From: Terana coerulea
Lineage: Eukaryota > Basidiomycota > Agaricomycetes > Polyporales > Phanerochaetaceae
NCBI GenBank assembly: GCA_024811115.1
Contig: JAKOGH010001195.1
Span: 434,001 to 498,000, forward strand
Length of the DNA stretch: 64,000 bases
Direction of reading: 5' to 3'
Shown here: positions 1 to 12,861 of the stretch, piece after piece
Numbering within the stretch: position 1 is the stretch's first letter
Layout: every line of letters starts with the position of its first letter
Translations under genes and position numbers: made by a program
The notes under the pieces: generated by a model
What the model was told of the DNA's origin: nothing
The model's database searches: none
What the model saw: the letters and a program-made list of their open reading frames with translations, nothing else

Positions 1-254
1 TGGCAATAGCAGAACTAGGCACCAATCCTCACGGGTTCACTGGAAAGATAGGGTGAAGAGATGGTTGAGAATAATCTTTGCAACATCCTTGTGCACCGCG
101 ACAGGTTTTGACTTTGCGCGACATGCGTGAGAGTATTGGATTAGTTGGATGTCTAAACGTAGCTGAGCAATAGATGAACATTATCTAGAATGCCGAGTGA
201 GTTCCGCGGAGACAAAGCAGCATGGGTAGCTACTCACCTAGCAAACTAGCACCC

Positions 255-1022
255 TTAATCCCTCCTATCATTCAGAAGACCGCCCATTTCAATCTCATCC
301 CCATCCTCTCCTCGAGAACCGGCGTTGACGCTTAGGCCGTCACGCATCTCTCTCTTCACGCACATTTGCTCCGTGACGATAACAACGAAAACAGCGGAAC
401 CCGCGAGAACCAGCCAGAAAAAGAGCGACGTCGGGATAGATGCCGCGTAGTAGGTCGTCAAGAGGACGTGTATGAATATGAGGGTTAACGTGAAGTCGAG
501 GATGAGTCGAGGTCGCCGGATGAGGCTGTACAGGTAGAAGATACTGGTGAAAATTACTAGCTTAGTAAAGCAAATGGTGCTTATGAAGTTCTGGACGTAC
601 TCAACACAGCTCGCAGCGATCCAGCACGCCGCTAATATCCAACCCCTCCTGGGATCCGCACGGTCGTTCCAGTTGTCCTCCGCATCACCCACTCCAACCT
701 GCTTCCCACCACTCCATACACTGTTCAGGGTTTGCCATGGGTCGTTTCCAGGTGTTGAAGACGTCGGTCTTCCGGCCATTTGCCTCCAATCAATGATCAT
801 CCCTGTGCATGTTCGATGAGAAGCTGCGTAGCTGTCCGTTCAAAGAGGCATACCAACATTAGCTGCACCACCTTCATACTCAAGCGAAGATGGCTCTGCA
901 AACAGAAATAGCAGAGGCGGAGCGAGAAGAGCAAGAGTAACGTAGTGAAGTGTCTGCATTGAGATCATTTGAGAAATGAGGAGAACGGGATCCCATCCGC
1001 TGGAGGAATTCGCCTTTGCCAT
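255..1022 (-). CDS. SYS1: SYS1-like Golgi membrane trafficking protein
   Basis: Two exons are visible: 1022 down to 854 and 802 down to 255, separated by a 51-bp intron (donor GTATGC, acceptor GCACAG). Joining them restores the reading ...AANVG|MIIDW.... The protein is about 239 aa. The N-terminus has the family hallmark WDPVLLISQ, followed by a hydrophobic segment and then AEPSSLEYEGG. The second exon carries three further hydrophobic segments (around WILAACWIAASCVEYVQ, LILDFTLTLIFIHVL and LFFWLVLAGSAVFVVIV), giving a four-span membrane protein. The motif YSLIRRPRLILDF is typical of Sys1. In yeast and animals, SYS1 recruits the small GTPase Arl3/ARFRP1 to the trans-Golgi and supports endosome-to-Golgi transport. 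The Met at 1022 was chosen because it directly precedes the conserved WDP motif. The acidic, hydrophilic C-tail should face the cytosol. The call rests on family motifs and is strong. Confidence 0.93.
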
Positions 1023-1355
1023 GAGAGCCAGAGCTTGCGGTGGGTGGGTAGTGACTGAGATCAGGGCAAATTCGTGCACAACAGAAAAAAATAAGAGGTA
1101 GACCACTTTGGCTATGAAGCCGACATGGAGGTGAGCGGGAAGGAGGTGGCAAAGTGAGACTCGCCGGACCAAAATCGGACGAACCGCCACGCGAGCGTGA
1201 GCTTTGTGGCGCCCATCAAACGGCAGTTGCCGCTAGGATACGCAGGTTTGGTTCCGCCTCCGTCCTTCTTCTGCACATCTACCTCAGTCCGAGAATCCAT
1301 CCACCGTTTACATCGACATTTTTGGTCCTCAGACATACACTGAGGCGAACTCAGC
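1023..1355. promoter_or_regulatory. Divergent spacer between SYS1 and F-box gene
   Basis: These 333 bases separate the start codons of two divergently transcribed genes, so they should contain both promoters. I see no clear TATA box and no convincing third gene. Confidence 0.5.
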
Positions 1356-2763
1356 ATGGTCAGGAAAACAACCATCAAGGATTCCGATGCAGTACGTGGT
1401 GTCGTCTGTATGTCCTCCATCCGCGCTTACTAATCCCAACGTTTGGCCTCAGGAGCCTCCCTATGAGCCAATGAGATTGGCGCTGCCTTACGCGGATATC
1501 ATCGACCTTCGCGATGAGCTGGTTCCTTGCTTCTTGCAGAGACTCCCTCAAGAACTTCACGACCAAATCATCGATTTTCTGCACGATGACCTACCCACTC
1601 TGAAGAATTGTAGCCATGTCCTTCGTGACTGGCTCCACCCTGCCCGGCGCTACGTCTTCCAATCTGTGAAATTTATTCGCAGCCCCGGCGGGTATGTCAA
1701 CAAGCTCTATCGATTCCTCCGGGACGCCCCAGATTCTATCACACATAACATTCGGAAGTTGTCCATCAACATGCAGGAGCGCCCTCTCAGGCTAGCCGAC
1801 TTCGCTGCAGGTATTAAATGCATACTCCCGCTTGGAGACTGTCAGGCTGTCATACACTGCTGTCGATAGGCATCCGGACGGCAGCCTCGCTGGCGGTCGG
1901 CCTACTCCCTGTCGCTTCCACACCCTCGAAGTCGACGCCATGCATCTCAGCCAAGATGACTTTCGGGAGCTCCTCTTATTGTCGCCGAACGTAAAGAAAT
2001 GTTTCATGGACAAATGGCTACAACTTCGACGTAGGAACCCGGACATTCCGACGCCAACAAACGAAATTCAGTCGCTTTCCGACATCAAGCTGACTACTCT
2101 TTCGCTGGGATCTGAATACAAGAACGAGACGTATTCGCTCGCAATGGACTTCTTTCGCGAAAATGAGGCCTTCTGTCGCATCACGCGTCTACAACTAAAT
2201 TACGTTCTGCATATGACAAACAACCTTGCTGTCAAGCGATTCCTGAAGGATGTCAGCCACAACCTTCGCTACCTGGCCTTGGATCTAATTTATTTCCGCA
2301 TGAACGCCTGTAAGCAGTTATCCCGCACTTCTCCTCCAATAGCCAGTTAAGTTGGTATATAGTTGCCGAGGAAGATCGCTTGGATTTAGGGTTTTCCGAC
2401 CTCTCCGCTCTCGAATGGCTCAGACTCGATTTCTACGGACCACTGGAGTCGAAACAAGTGCTCCGCAGCATCCTCTCAGACGTCGCATCAACGAAACGAA
2501 GGGTCCATCTATCCATCGACGTTGGGATCCAAGACTGGAAATTACGCGATATCGGGTTGTGGGATTCTGTTATTTCCAGTACCTGCCACGGCGAGAAGTG
2601 GCTAGGGAAAGTGAGGATACTGCTGCGGACCAAGGAGAAGGTGGAAGACCATCCAGATGCACATATGAGGGGTCGCATGCTGGAACCAGAGGAGCGAGCC
2701 ACAGCTGTGGCGTTACTGCCGGAAGCAAGCAAGCTTGGAATCCTCGCATGGGAGAGACTCTAG
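1356..2763 (+). CDS. F-box domain protein, frameshifted in this sequence
   Basis: The likely exons are 1356-1391 (start MVRKTTIKDSDA), 1453-1810, 1811-2309 and 2363-2763, with introns 1392-1452 (donor GTACGT) and 2310-2362 (donor GTAAGC). An F-box-like motif lies near the N-terminus (RLPQELHDQIIDFL followed by LKNCSHVLRDWLHPARRYVF). The remainder looks like the degenerate leucine-rich region usual in Agaricomycete F-box proteins. Such proteins are normally substrate receptors of SCF ubiquitin ligases. The target here is unknown. Around 1810 the frame breaks: a single extra base (within CAGGTA) separates ...LADFAA from VLNAYSRLETVRLSY. No GT-AG intron repairs the break without discarding conserved-looking sequence. 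This is either a sequencing error or a young pseudogene. It is not closely related to the F-box family at 23-29 and 56 kb. Confidence 0.7.
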
Positions 2764-4046
2764 TGCAACCTGCTCGAGGTACATCATAAGTTAGCAGCGC
2801 TCAAACTTGTCGCACCGCCTTCTCATATATTATAGCAGTCTGCTAGATCAAACCTGTTTACATTATGCAATCTTGTTTCGCACCGCATTGGCCTGGGCCA
2901 TGAGCAGCTTGTGCTGACGCGAGGAACATGCGCTTTGTACAGGAAGTTGGCTGACTGACAAGCAGGCCGACTGGACGGCTGAAGCCCTCCCGCCCACAAT
3001 AGGGGTAGGCACGCTGGAGCTGACTAGAAAGAGGAGGAGGACGAAGAATGGATGAGGAATGGGATGAAGATAAGGTGGACGAAGAAATTGACGAAGAGAA
3101 CTAGAACTTATCTATCCCCTGTATTGTAGGCCTTCTCATTTGATTATAGACGGGGTTATAAAAGTAGATCAGAGCGACAGCTGGGTGTATAGTATCGGTG
3201 TACGTGTTCAGACACAGTGAGGTCTGAATATACGCATATCAATCCTTGAATATGGCTTGAATCGTTGCTATTTCCTTGCTGGAGGACATTACTAGTGTGT
3301 CTCCACACAACATGTTCATGCGTAACACTCTGCCGCCCCTCGGCCGCTTCGCGGTATGGAGTATCGTGGCTCTATGGCCGCACACGTAGATGGGATGGCT
3401 TCCAGCAGTCAATAAGCTTGGATGACAGCAACCCACCGCGAGCCCTCCGGCCGAGAACCTGTACAACAAGACCCGTACGTAAGTACTTGGGGATCGCATC
3501 TCACGCCACCATGCACTCACCTGCAGGCTAGCATGCGCCGCTGCGGGTTGATGTGCATTGCTGCCACCCGTAAAACGCATGCGTCCACTATGCTGTTGAC
3601 AAGGGAATAGGCAGCGTCCGAGTAGGGAAATCTCCAAGGAGCCCGCAGTGCAGTGGCTTCAACCTCGTTGCTGGGGTGTGGTTTGGCTGGGTATCACATC
3701 GCGAAGTTGGATGCGGAGGTGTCCGCAAACTCTGTTATATGAAGATATCTCATCAGATAGACAGTCTTATAGCATAACTACCTTTTCTTTCGGGTGTTGA
3801 GGGAGAAGAGGTGGGACGCGTAACAAGTGTTGTGTGGGCGGCAGGACGAAGAGAGGGAGAGTTTCATTTCCCGCGCTCGGGAACCTCTTCACTTTACCAC
3901 GACCACCTCCTTGTCTCACCACTCTCCCACTCAGGACAGCCGCAGCCGCAGAGTTGTGGTACTCCATATATCTTGAACCACAGCCTCTTGAAGGCAGACA
4001 GTCCCAGGATCTCATCGCGCTCCGCTACACCTCCCATGTTTCAGTC
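2764..4046. other. Non-coding spacer
   Basis: No recognisable gene. It includes a purine-rich stretch near 3020-3110 and the 5' leader of the ERF4 gene. Short open frames at 3239-3637 and 3767-4015 lack any family signature and are treated as chance. Confidence 0.5.
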
Positions 4047-5701
4047 ATGACCGCCACTCCTTCCGCCTCCCTCCACGTCTCGACACCTAAATTCTCGGAT
4101 ATTAATCCTTCAGAAGCTTATCCGCCTACCCCTCTCACAGCCCGCAGCCAAGCTTCCGCGATGTCCTCCCCTGTAGACTCGCTTAGACCGCCTCTACCAG
4201 ACGATCGACACCCCTTAAATTCGACCTCAAATCAGGAGGATTCATCAGCCCCAGACGCCTCCGAGAACCTAGCAAGTCTGCAGTCCCACTCGCTCTCAGT
4301 CGCAAAAGGCACAGTGCCAGAAGACGGAGAACATAACGTAGCGATGGGTAAGGAACAGCACGAGGAGAAGGAAAGGGGAAATGAAGGCCTGGCCAGTCGA
4401 ATCGGGATGCCTGGAATCGTGTGCGCGCCGCCGGAGATTCTCCCGCCCAGTCCACCACTCACAGTTGCGGATGCACGGGACGAACCCGAGGCAGGGAGCT
4501 CGAACCTCGCCGCCGCCGTCTCTTCGTTCGCCCCGACGTACTCGCAAAGCGTCGCACCACCGCCAATGCGTGAGGAGGATATCACAAGCTGGCGAGCGTC
4601 TATGGCTATGGCACACAATGGCGAGGACAAGGAGCGGGATGATGAAGTGCGGGACATGGTGGTGGAAACGGAGCTTAATGGAGAGTACGACCCGTACGAC
4701 TTGGGCTATTCACCGGAGACACCGGTTGGGCCGTCCACGCATGTACGCGCGCCGTCCGCAGATGCGATAGGACATCACAAGCAGGTAGCCTTGGATCATC
4801 CACTCCGCCTAGACGTACACCCGCCAACTCCACCACCATGGGAGGTTATCGACCCACCGGGAGTTTTATGGAGATGTGTTCGACACAGGGAGAGAGAGGT
4901 CGATTTACCCCTCGAGTTCACGAGCGAACAATGGTCCAAGGCCTGCGTGAGCATTCATTCCACATACGTTTGGTAACCGCTGTGACTGACGCTTCGGTTC
5001 GCAAAGGACGTCTCGGCCACTTATCCCGCGTTCTGCGTACTACTTCGGACCACCACCGATGGACTCGGCGTACGGTACCGACCCTGTAGGCCACATCGGT
5101 GTTCACCACCCGCGGGAGATCATCCGCGTAGAGCGCGATTACTCTGGAGGCGAGCTCGTGCAGTTTGCTTCGACGTACCCGTTAGAACTTGAAAGCCGGG
5201 TGCGTATACCCTTACCGCATCTAAATAACTACGGCTAAATGACACTATCCTAACAGATAACACCGACTCAGTTCTTGGAAACTATCAACTCAATAAACGA
5301 GCATTTGATTGAGGCTCATAGCTTACGGCACTCGCTCATCGATAATGCATTGGCATTCTTCACCTTGCAGTTGTCTAGAATGCTTCTCGCGTCGCATTAT
5401 GACAAGGTCGGTTCGAATTCTTGGTAGTGTGCGCTCCTCAGCTGAATGCGCGTCTTGGCAGGAAATGCGAAAGCTGCGTCAGCTAATAGATGACTTCAAC
5501 GTCGAAGTATACAACCCTGTCGGGTTGAATATCCTCTGGCCAAGAAAAGTGGCCTTCATGTTCGTGAGTACACGTCACGTTTCTGTGTCGGTCACGCCGC
5601 TCACGGACAGCACTCAATTCAGCTCGAGATTGAATACTACGTGCGTATATCTAGAATCTCAATGCATAGGATCTATCTAACGACACTCTCTTCTATAGTA
5701 A
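4047..5701 (+). CDS. ERF4: ERF4 / Golgin A7-type palmitoyltransferase subunit
   Basis: The long first exon (4047-4972) encodes a low-complexity Pro/Ser-rich N-terminal region. The conserved domain follows in exons 5007-5199, 5257-5406, 5462-5563, 5623-5640 and a last 3-nt exon that supplies only the stop at 5699-5701. Diagnostic motifs are IPRSAYYFGPPP, IGVHHPREIIRVERDYSGGE, ITPTQFLETINSINEHLIEA, LRQLIDDFNVEVYNPVGLN and LEIEYY. Erf4 partners the DHHC enzyme Erf2, and the complex S-palmitoylates Ras-type GTPases at the ER/Golgi membrane. The intron 4973-5006 is only 34 bp, short even for fungi, so that junction is tentative. The start at 4047 was chosen as the first Met after a plausible leader. 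The frame is open upstream to 3834, so a longer form cannot be excluded. The family assignment itself is secure. Confidence 0.88.
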
Positions 5702-8572
5702 TCTGTGCAATATCTTTATCGTTCCGTATACATTCAGCATACCCTGACTCTTGATTATTCTTGCTGGTCAAGTCTTACGTCCGTCCTCCGCGATCCCCGA
5801 CCTCCATCTCCGCATCGAATGCCTTACGCTATCACGTTCCTTCTTTTACCGCATTTGCTTGACGCAAGGATAGGATTCTAATTGGTCTATTATTTTCCGT
5901 CATTCAATTCCCAGTTTTCTCGTGATGTTCTCCACCGGCAGTCCCATACAGCATTCATCCATAGTGTAATTATATGTCTAATACACACATTTTCCTTCTT
6001 CACTATTAGCTGGACGACGGCAGCAACGTACTGAAGTGAAGCAGTTGATGTGTGGGAAGCAATGTCGTGGAAAGAGCACCCAAACACCCTTTGCGCCCGA
6101 CGCACGGTGGCCGCAAGCGATGCGAACGTTCGGAGCGCCCAACCTCTGGACCCGTCGAGTTCGCTCCGTTCAAACCACCGCTACGCCCCAGTCTTCAGGC
6201 TCGGGACGGTCTACTTTCCCAAAGAGGAGCGTGACAAGGCTCAAAATCCTTGTACAATCGGAGATGCACTGCGCTTGAAGCTAGTAGGAGACTAACCTTG
6301 GTCTGCGCCCTGTTGCAGCGCGCACAGACACACCTACGTCACCTGTCTGCACGACCAACAGTCAGCTATTCTCTCCGTGCGCAAACGTGGAATGCATCCA
6401 GGGTTCTGCCACCCGCTCTCCGTTCCGACAAGCGGAAAATGCGCCCATCTGTGATGAGCGTGCTGTCAGCGGAGGTCTAGACGTGGGCAGCGGGCAGCGG
6501 CGACGAGGGACAGAAGACGGAAAGCCACGTCTTCGGGCCGTACATGCCTGTGTGCGAGGCTGCTCGACATCGGCAGGTATCCTGATATGTGGAAAGGTGC
6601 GGTGATTAGCAGGCGAGGATGGACGTAGTTGGACGAAAACCAACATATGCATGATACAGACCGAGTTCGAGTGATTCTACGCTGTTCGGATGGTCATCCG
6701 GGTGCATCGCATGACGAATGGACTGGGTCTGGACTGGACGCTGGAATGTACATGAGTGAGCGGTGCATGCAGGATGGGGAAGAGGTGGCGAATACCTGCT
6801 ACTTATGAGAGCGGAAAGTGACATTGATCCGTGCTCGGAGGCAGCGGATTTGCCGGAGTGCGGCTTGCCGGAAAGTTGCACACACGATCGTGTTACAGCA
6901 CACAGTCATGACGTCGATTGTAGTCAAAAGCATTGTGCGTTCGAGTAGGATAACTGTGCATTTACTATCCGCAGCTGAGATATGTAAACAGCCAGTAAGC
7001 ATATATGTAAGGCGTGGCGCGACTCACTTGAAAAGCGACAGAATTAGAACATCCAGAGCTGGCTGTACATGCGCTGTGTGCGCGCGCTCTCGACGCAGCT
7101 AGAGCTGTACCGCATAGCATAGCTGAGCACCCGACGATGCCAAACCGTCCGGAAAGCTTAACGGAAGCCAACTTCGGAGTCGACGTCATTTCAGGCCAAG
7201 TATGGTGTGGCGAGCCTCAGCCGAGAAACGAACCCCGGCCATAATAAAAGAACATCTTGGCGAGACAGATCAGTCAGGCTAATGCTGGGAACGGGAGAAG
7301 CCTTCCGCGAAGTTGAGTTGGATGACGCACCGGTATATTTCTGAATAAGGTACAGCGAGTATAGCAAGGACTGTAGCGGCCGTAGTTCAAACGCGCATGC
7401 ACTAAGCTCTGCCCCGCTGAGCCTAGCTCGATATCCTATGCGCAGCGAGGGCCATCTAATGTGAAGTTTAGTTGAATATCTCTCAGCCTAACTTGTAACC
7501 ATACCTCTAACTATGTGGTGGCTGGCTCCAAGAAAGTCACCGGCCGGAGATATTTGGTCGTATGCCTGGTCTCGTCCCAGATTCCAGCCTCTGCACGCGA
7601 AGGAGAGAACTGTTCCGCATGCCTGTTAAGTGATACGCCCGATTCAGCGAGTCTGTAAGATGATTCGATGAGCGACCTTGGCACCCGAAATTCTAGACCC
7701 TACTATTGCATACAGGACATCATGGATATAAATAAAGCAAGGACGACCATACGCGTGAGGGGAGATCTAGCAGACGAGCAATCCATACGAATAAGGTGAG
7801 TCAACTGTTTCGCAAACTGTCGCAAGAGGCTGACCATATGACCCGAACTGTGTTCGAGTACCATCATCGCTTCGTGCATGAGGCAAAAAGAAGGCACATG
7901 GAAGGTTCTAGGCTTAGACTTGAGCACGATGTATGTGTTATCATCGAGGATTGCAGCCGAGTCGAGGTCGCTGGAAGATGCTCGTCTCTGGATCGCGGAC
8001 TTTGGGTCATGAGGCCGTGATTTTGAATGATACGGGTTAGCGTTGTGTGGGGTATCTGATGAGCGCAGAGTTAGCCCTGAAAGCGGGTATAGTAAGTTGC
8101 GGGGACGTACGTACGAACTTGCGAAGCAAGGTACAGACGGTGGGGAAGAAGGTAATAACGGGAAGCCATGGGCTCTTGACCTCATTACTGCATCAATGTT
8201 GTCAGTTAAATCCCAGTAATTTGCGCATGCGCTGACAGGATTACTTACTATGACCCGTGTAGTTTCCTTAGCACGGTCCTACGTTGACTTCGCGCAAAAG
8301 GACGATGTTTAAGAGCCGAGTGCTACATTCCCACGCCACCAAACGTCGGAGAAACCGCCAGAAAAGGTAATGCTTTCCTAGTGTGCCCGGGACCCCGAGG
8401 CACGCCGCCGGTCGCGCCTGATGGATATCTTGCGCCGTGACCAGCCCCTCGCGCTGCCTTCGCGCACACCCGCCTCCCGAATGAATCGAACGTCATGTAC
8501 CTGGAACACTTGACCACCGCACACAGCGCGCGCGGTCCGCCTTTATTCAGATTTTCCGCCGTGGAGGGTGGG
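5702..8572. other. Long non-coding spacer
   Basis: About 2.9 kb without a recognisable gene on either strand. Open frames are short and have no family motifs, signal peptides or plausible splice chains. The minus-strand frame at 7703-8185 is the longest and still looks random. No repeat, tRNA or transposon signature was recognised. Confidence 0.5.
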
Positions 8573-8580
8573 CATAAAAT
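8573..8580 (+). promoter_or_regulatory. TATA-like box of the xylanase gene
   Basis: CATAAAAT lies 66 bases upstream of the xylanase start codon, in an otherwise GC-rich stretch. Its position suits a core promoter. Confidence 0.5.
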
Positions 8581-8645
8581 GGGCTCTCGAGGCGGGAGGC
8601 AGAGTGTGGCTTCTCCAGCACTCCAGCAAACTCGCCGACGAAAAG

Positions 8646-9953
8646 ATGAAGGTCTCGACGCTTGCTACGGTTGTCGGCTTGCTGCCTGCGGCGTTTGGAG
8701 CGCCAAGCGTGAAGTCGAAGCCTATCATTTTGAGGGATCTGGCGAAGCCGCGGTTTTTCGGTGCAGCGGCGAACACGACGTTCCTGTTCAACGACAAAAA
8801 CTACACCAATGTCATTTCAACTCAGGTGAGTTTAGAGGTATCGCGTAGTAAAAGTCGCACTTACTAATAGCGTCATGTCAGTTCTCTATCTTCACCCCAG
8901 AGAACGAGAGTAAGTTTCGATATCGTTAGTACGAAAGCTAACGTCGCTCACCTCGGTAATCGTCAGTGAAATGGGAGAGCATTGAGCCCACGCCAAATGG
9001 CTTCGACTTCGGCCCAGCTGACGAAATCGTCAAATTCGCGGAGAGCGTAGGCGCCAAGATGCGCGGACACAACTTTATGTGGTGCGTTTGAGCCGCCAAT
9101 CGTGCTCGAGGCTATAGCGGGTTGATGAATGCTTCGCAGGGGTAACCAGCTGGCGCCATGGGTGAATTCATCGCTGACTGCGACGGAGCTTGACAAGGCA
9201 TTGAAGAACCACATTACGAAGATCATGGACCACTATCGTGGCAAGATTTACGCCTGGGATGTCATTGTAAGTCGCAGAAAGTTTTGGCCACGAGGTTCGC
9301 AACTTACCAAAAGCGATCACAGAATGAAATGATTTCAGATAACACCCCCAACGAGACCTTCAAGGACAACATCTGGACACAAAAGTTCGGCGAAGAGGCA
9401 ATGGCCAAGGCGCTCACCTACGCGCGCGGTCGACAAGCAGCCCAAGCTGTACATCAACGACTACGGCATCGAGAACATCGGCAGCAAGTCCGACACGCTC
9501 TACAACGTCGTCAAGGGCTTCCTCGCGGACGGCGTTCCCGTCGACGCGATCGGCTTCCAGTGCCACTTTGGCCTTGGCCAGGTGCCGAGCACCCTCCAGC
9601 AGAACCTGCAGCGCTTCGCAGACCTTGGGCTCGACGTCGCGATCACGGAGCTGGACATCAACATCGGCGGGCCCGCGAACGCGACGACGCTCGAGCAGGA
9701 GGCGAAGGACTACTGGACGGTCATCAACGCGTGCGTGAAGACGAGCCGATGTGTCAGTACGGTGCGTCCTGCTTGTCCTGCTGAAGAGCGTGGGCGTGCG
9801 CTAACGGGCGGTGTCGGGTAGACGGTATGGGGCGTATCGGACGACCACTCGTGGATCCCGCACGGAGAGGTCCTCCCGTGGGACGCCGAAAAGCAACCCA
9901 AGCCGGCGTTCTTTGCGATCGCGGATGCTTTCGAGGGCAAGCCGCAGCCGTGA
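8646..9953 (+). CDS. Secreted GH10 endo-1,4-beta-xylanase, frameshifted
   Basis: Exons are 8646-8825, 8882-8909, 8967-9081, 9140-9266, 9323-9761 and 9822-9953, all with GT-AG introns that join in frame. A signal peptide (MKVSTLATVVGLLPAAFG) precedes a single glycoside hydrolase family 10 domain, with no carbohydrate-binding module. Visible landmarks are TPENEMKWESIEP, GHNFMWGNQLAPW, WDVINE with the general acid/base Glu, KLYINDYG, and ITELDI with the nucleophile Glu, then TVWGVSDDHSW. The enzyme would cleave xylan backbones outside the cell. In 9421-9428 a run of alternating C and G appears one dinucleotide short. Adding one CG turns the frame from ...TYARGRQAA into ...TYARAVDKQPKLY, as the family requires. 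As written, the protein would be truncated between its two catalytic residues. A sequencing error is the simplest reading, but a null allele is possible. The length (about 350 aa) is normal for a catalytic-domain-only GH10. Confidence 0.92.
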
Positions 9954-12861
9954 GCCTGGACAAAGACTGGGTCAACGTGGATGTCGTCACATCATGTCGA
10001 GGACATACCGGCTAGCGCGTTCATTATCAGAGTTCAAGACGAGTGTATACATAGTAACATGTGCGAGGCTCTTGGCCTCGTCTTCCAGACCGCCGGTAAC
10101 ATGATCTGTAAAGATTGAAGTGTAGCGACACCGTGAGAGGGCGACATGTGTGCAAGGACACGCCACAAATGCGTGCATGGCGACAATAAGGTCACCTGGC
10201 CCAGTGCCCTGCGAGGCGCGTACGCCGCGTAGCGGATTCATCAGGATGATCCTGAGAGTAGGAGCGGTTGGCGAGATACCGAGCAATGCGTGGGACCTGA
10301 GAAGCGTCACATACTCCATATTGCGCCCGAGGATCTCGAAGAGCTGCTATTACGCACTCACGCAGGACAGGGGAGTAATACAGCAGCATCTTGCTTGACC
10401 GTTCTGACTGTCAAATGTAAGTAGGGTTGACGATGCCATTGCGTGGAGGACAGGCGGTCCGCTACCGGGGCGTCTCCCTTCGGAGAATACGTCTCATTGA
10501 CCGCTTGCTTTTCGTCCGCATTGCTCCATGATAAGTGTGTATGCTTTCGTAAAGCGCTTAGGGCGGCTCTTCCAGCGGGACCAGCGCCCTCGAGCTCGAA
10601 AACAGACGCCAGCAGAACGATCCGATGGCTGCTTCTTTTTTTTCCTGTTCAGGCCTGCGTTTGAGACATGGAGTACAACTCACCTGAGGAATTTATCTTG
10701 ATGGCTGGGGACTGCCGACGAGATAAAGTCAATGCAGCGCGACAGACTGCGAGTCGGCGACATGCTCGACTGGACACCTTGAGGGTCATCGACAGGCACG
10801 TCAGGCAACACAGGTCCTCCGGGCCTGAGTACTTATTTCGACCACGTAGATAGGCTGGAGGGAGCTAAAAACGGCAAAGGAAAATCAGTATGAGTATATC
10901 CAAGGAGAAGCTGCCACGCAGACGCACAACAATCGATACAGTATCGGTGATGTTGCAACCGGTGCTGGCGTGGCTGTTCGTGATTGACGATGGGGAAGTG
11001 TCTTTGGGCAACGCATGTGTGTGTCAATGCATGCATTTCGGAAGCATACTATCATACACTTCCGCCAATATTCTATATGCCGCTGTATCCTCAAACCTCG
11101 TGCCGCTACACTCAAAACGCCGTTGAAATCAATCGTCTCTAGAGGGGTCCGAGCTTGTTTCTGATCCCGCTTTTACGTTGAAGATAGTCAACAGAAACTT
11201 ACTTTGCTTTGTTTTGCAGGCCAGAATAGGAGTCGGACTGGCACCTCCTGAGCATAGATCCCTACAAAAATCGAGATTGTTGTCTATGCGTTGATCAGGA
11301 CGAACCTGGTTGCAATGAGAGGCGCTGCGGAGTGGGCGCCTGCAAGTCCGGCCTACGAAACAGGCACGGCGCCGATCAGGCGGTCAAGCCTCCGAAACAA
11401 CTCATGATCGCCCTCGCTCCGTATCTCAGATCGGAAGCCTGTTCCAGCGGTACAGAGGGCATTTGCCGACTCGCCGAGAACACCAACTTTCCGTTGTCAA
11501 TGTTGCTCGTGCTGTCGGACATGGCCGGCCCGCGCAGGGCAGCCCCGGACGACGCAGTGCGCTATGATTCGTGTGTAGAAAACCCTTGCATCGTATATTC
11601 TGTGCTACAAGAGACTTGTTATGCGATTGCCGGAGCATTGCAACATGATCGCACCACGCTGTGCCCGTATCGAGGGCGGAGTCGCAATTGCAAACGATTC
11701 GAGGGCTGGAGAGAGACGCGCAGAAGGAGCTGTCGGACCGGAGAGTACGCGAGTGAATGGGCCTTGATTTGGGTCGTATATTCACCTACGGCTATTCATA
11801 AGTGTAAGGACCGCGTTCTAAAACGAGGTCGCTGGGCACCGTCTCGTAGTTATGAGGTTCTCCAAGCGTCCCTCAACGAGCGGATGGTCGACAGTCGTCG
11901 GAAAACCCCGCAAAGATACAGATGTGACTGATGGCACAATGCGCAAGGTACAAGCATCTATCGGTAAATTCGAGCTTGCTTTGGATTCCTGCTTGTTGAA
12001 GCGAAGCGTGAGACAGCGGAAGAGATTTCCCCCTGAAACGGGCTCGTGGCAGGCTCTCCCGGATGTCGAAAATACTGGCGCGTCCAGAAGCGTTGAAAAC
12101 CGCCGGTGGGGAAGAATTCGGAATGTCCCTTTCGGAAGAGGAGGTCCAGTGAGCCGCTATGGGCGCCGTCTAAAGTGATAGCGTTGGTAGATGCCCGTGT
12201 GAGACCTGAGTAGACGTCAGCGACAGTAAGTGGAGAAGTACTTGGAGAAGTGGACTCGCCTTGCTATACAATACTACTATGTCTTGTGGGGAAATATCAG
12301 AGATATATGTATGTGGCTGATTGGCGGCGACAAAGGCGTACGTATGCCACGGCGCGATGCGGCGCGATGGCAACAACCCATCGTCCGAGGCTCCGTCGGG
12401 TGGCGCTTCGGGCGCGCCATCGAGTCAGTGCGGGACTCGGTGGGGTGACAGTGTCACGCTTATGATCATGCTTCCATTTCCGGCTAGGACTCTGTCCAGA
12501 TAAGGGAAGCGTCTGTGACATTTTCACAGTCCGCTGAGCGGCGCTCGTCGCCTTCCGGCGTTTGCCTTCCCAGTTGGTCTGTTCCCAGGCGTGACCTTTA
12601 GCACTTACTTTAGTCAGCAACTTGGCCGTCTTCAGCTCTCCGCTTTCCCCCTCATCGTTTCGCAACTCGTCGACGTCGTTCCGGACATCGAGCGGAACTC
12701 ATCGACCGTTCGCGCACCCGTTTGCGCCGACGCTGCCTGCGTCCTCAACACTCAGCAGTACACCGCCAACCCCGAGTGTGATCTGCCCGTCTAACTGAGG
12801 CTGCCTCTGCGTCACCTAGTTTCCCAATCTTACACCGTAAACACTCCACCACACGGCAGAT
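9954..12861. other. Long non-coding spacer upstream of bZIP gene
   Basis: About 2.9 kb separates the xylanase stop from the bZIP start. An open frame of 199 codons at 11332-11931 has no recognisable motif, no close start context and ordinary spacer composition. The last 270 bases are pyrimidine-rich and include a 67-codon open frame (12591-12794) that could be an upstream ORF in a long 5' leader. Confidence 0.45.

Noticed and set aside
1112..1420. Minus-strand 102-codon open frame between SYS1 and the F-box gene
   Set aside because: It overlaps both promoters, has no motif and its composition is ordinary spacer.
7703..8185. Minus-strand 160-codon open frame
   Set aside because: No family signature and no codon bias. 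Chance ORF in a long spacer.
11332..11931. Plus-strand 199-codon open frame
   Set aside because: Longest frame in the 10-12.8 kb spacer, but there is no domain, no splice neighbours and no G+C enrichment typical of genes here.
12591..12794. 67-codon open frame in the bZIP leader
   Set aside because: Could be an upstream ORF, but start context and conservation cannot be judged from one sequence.
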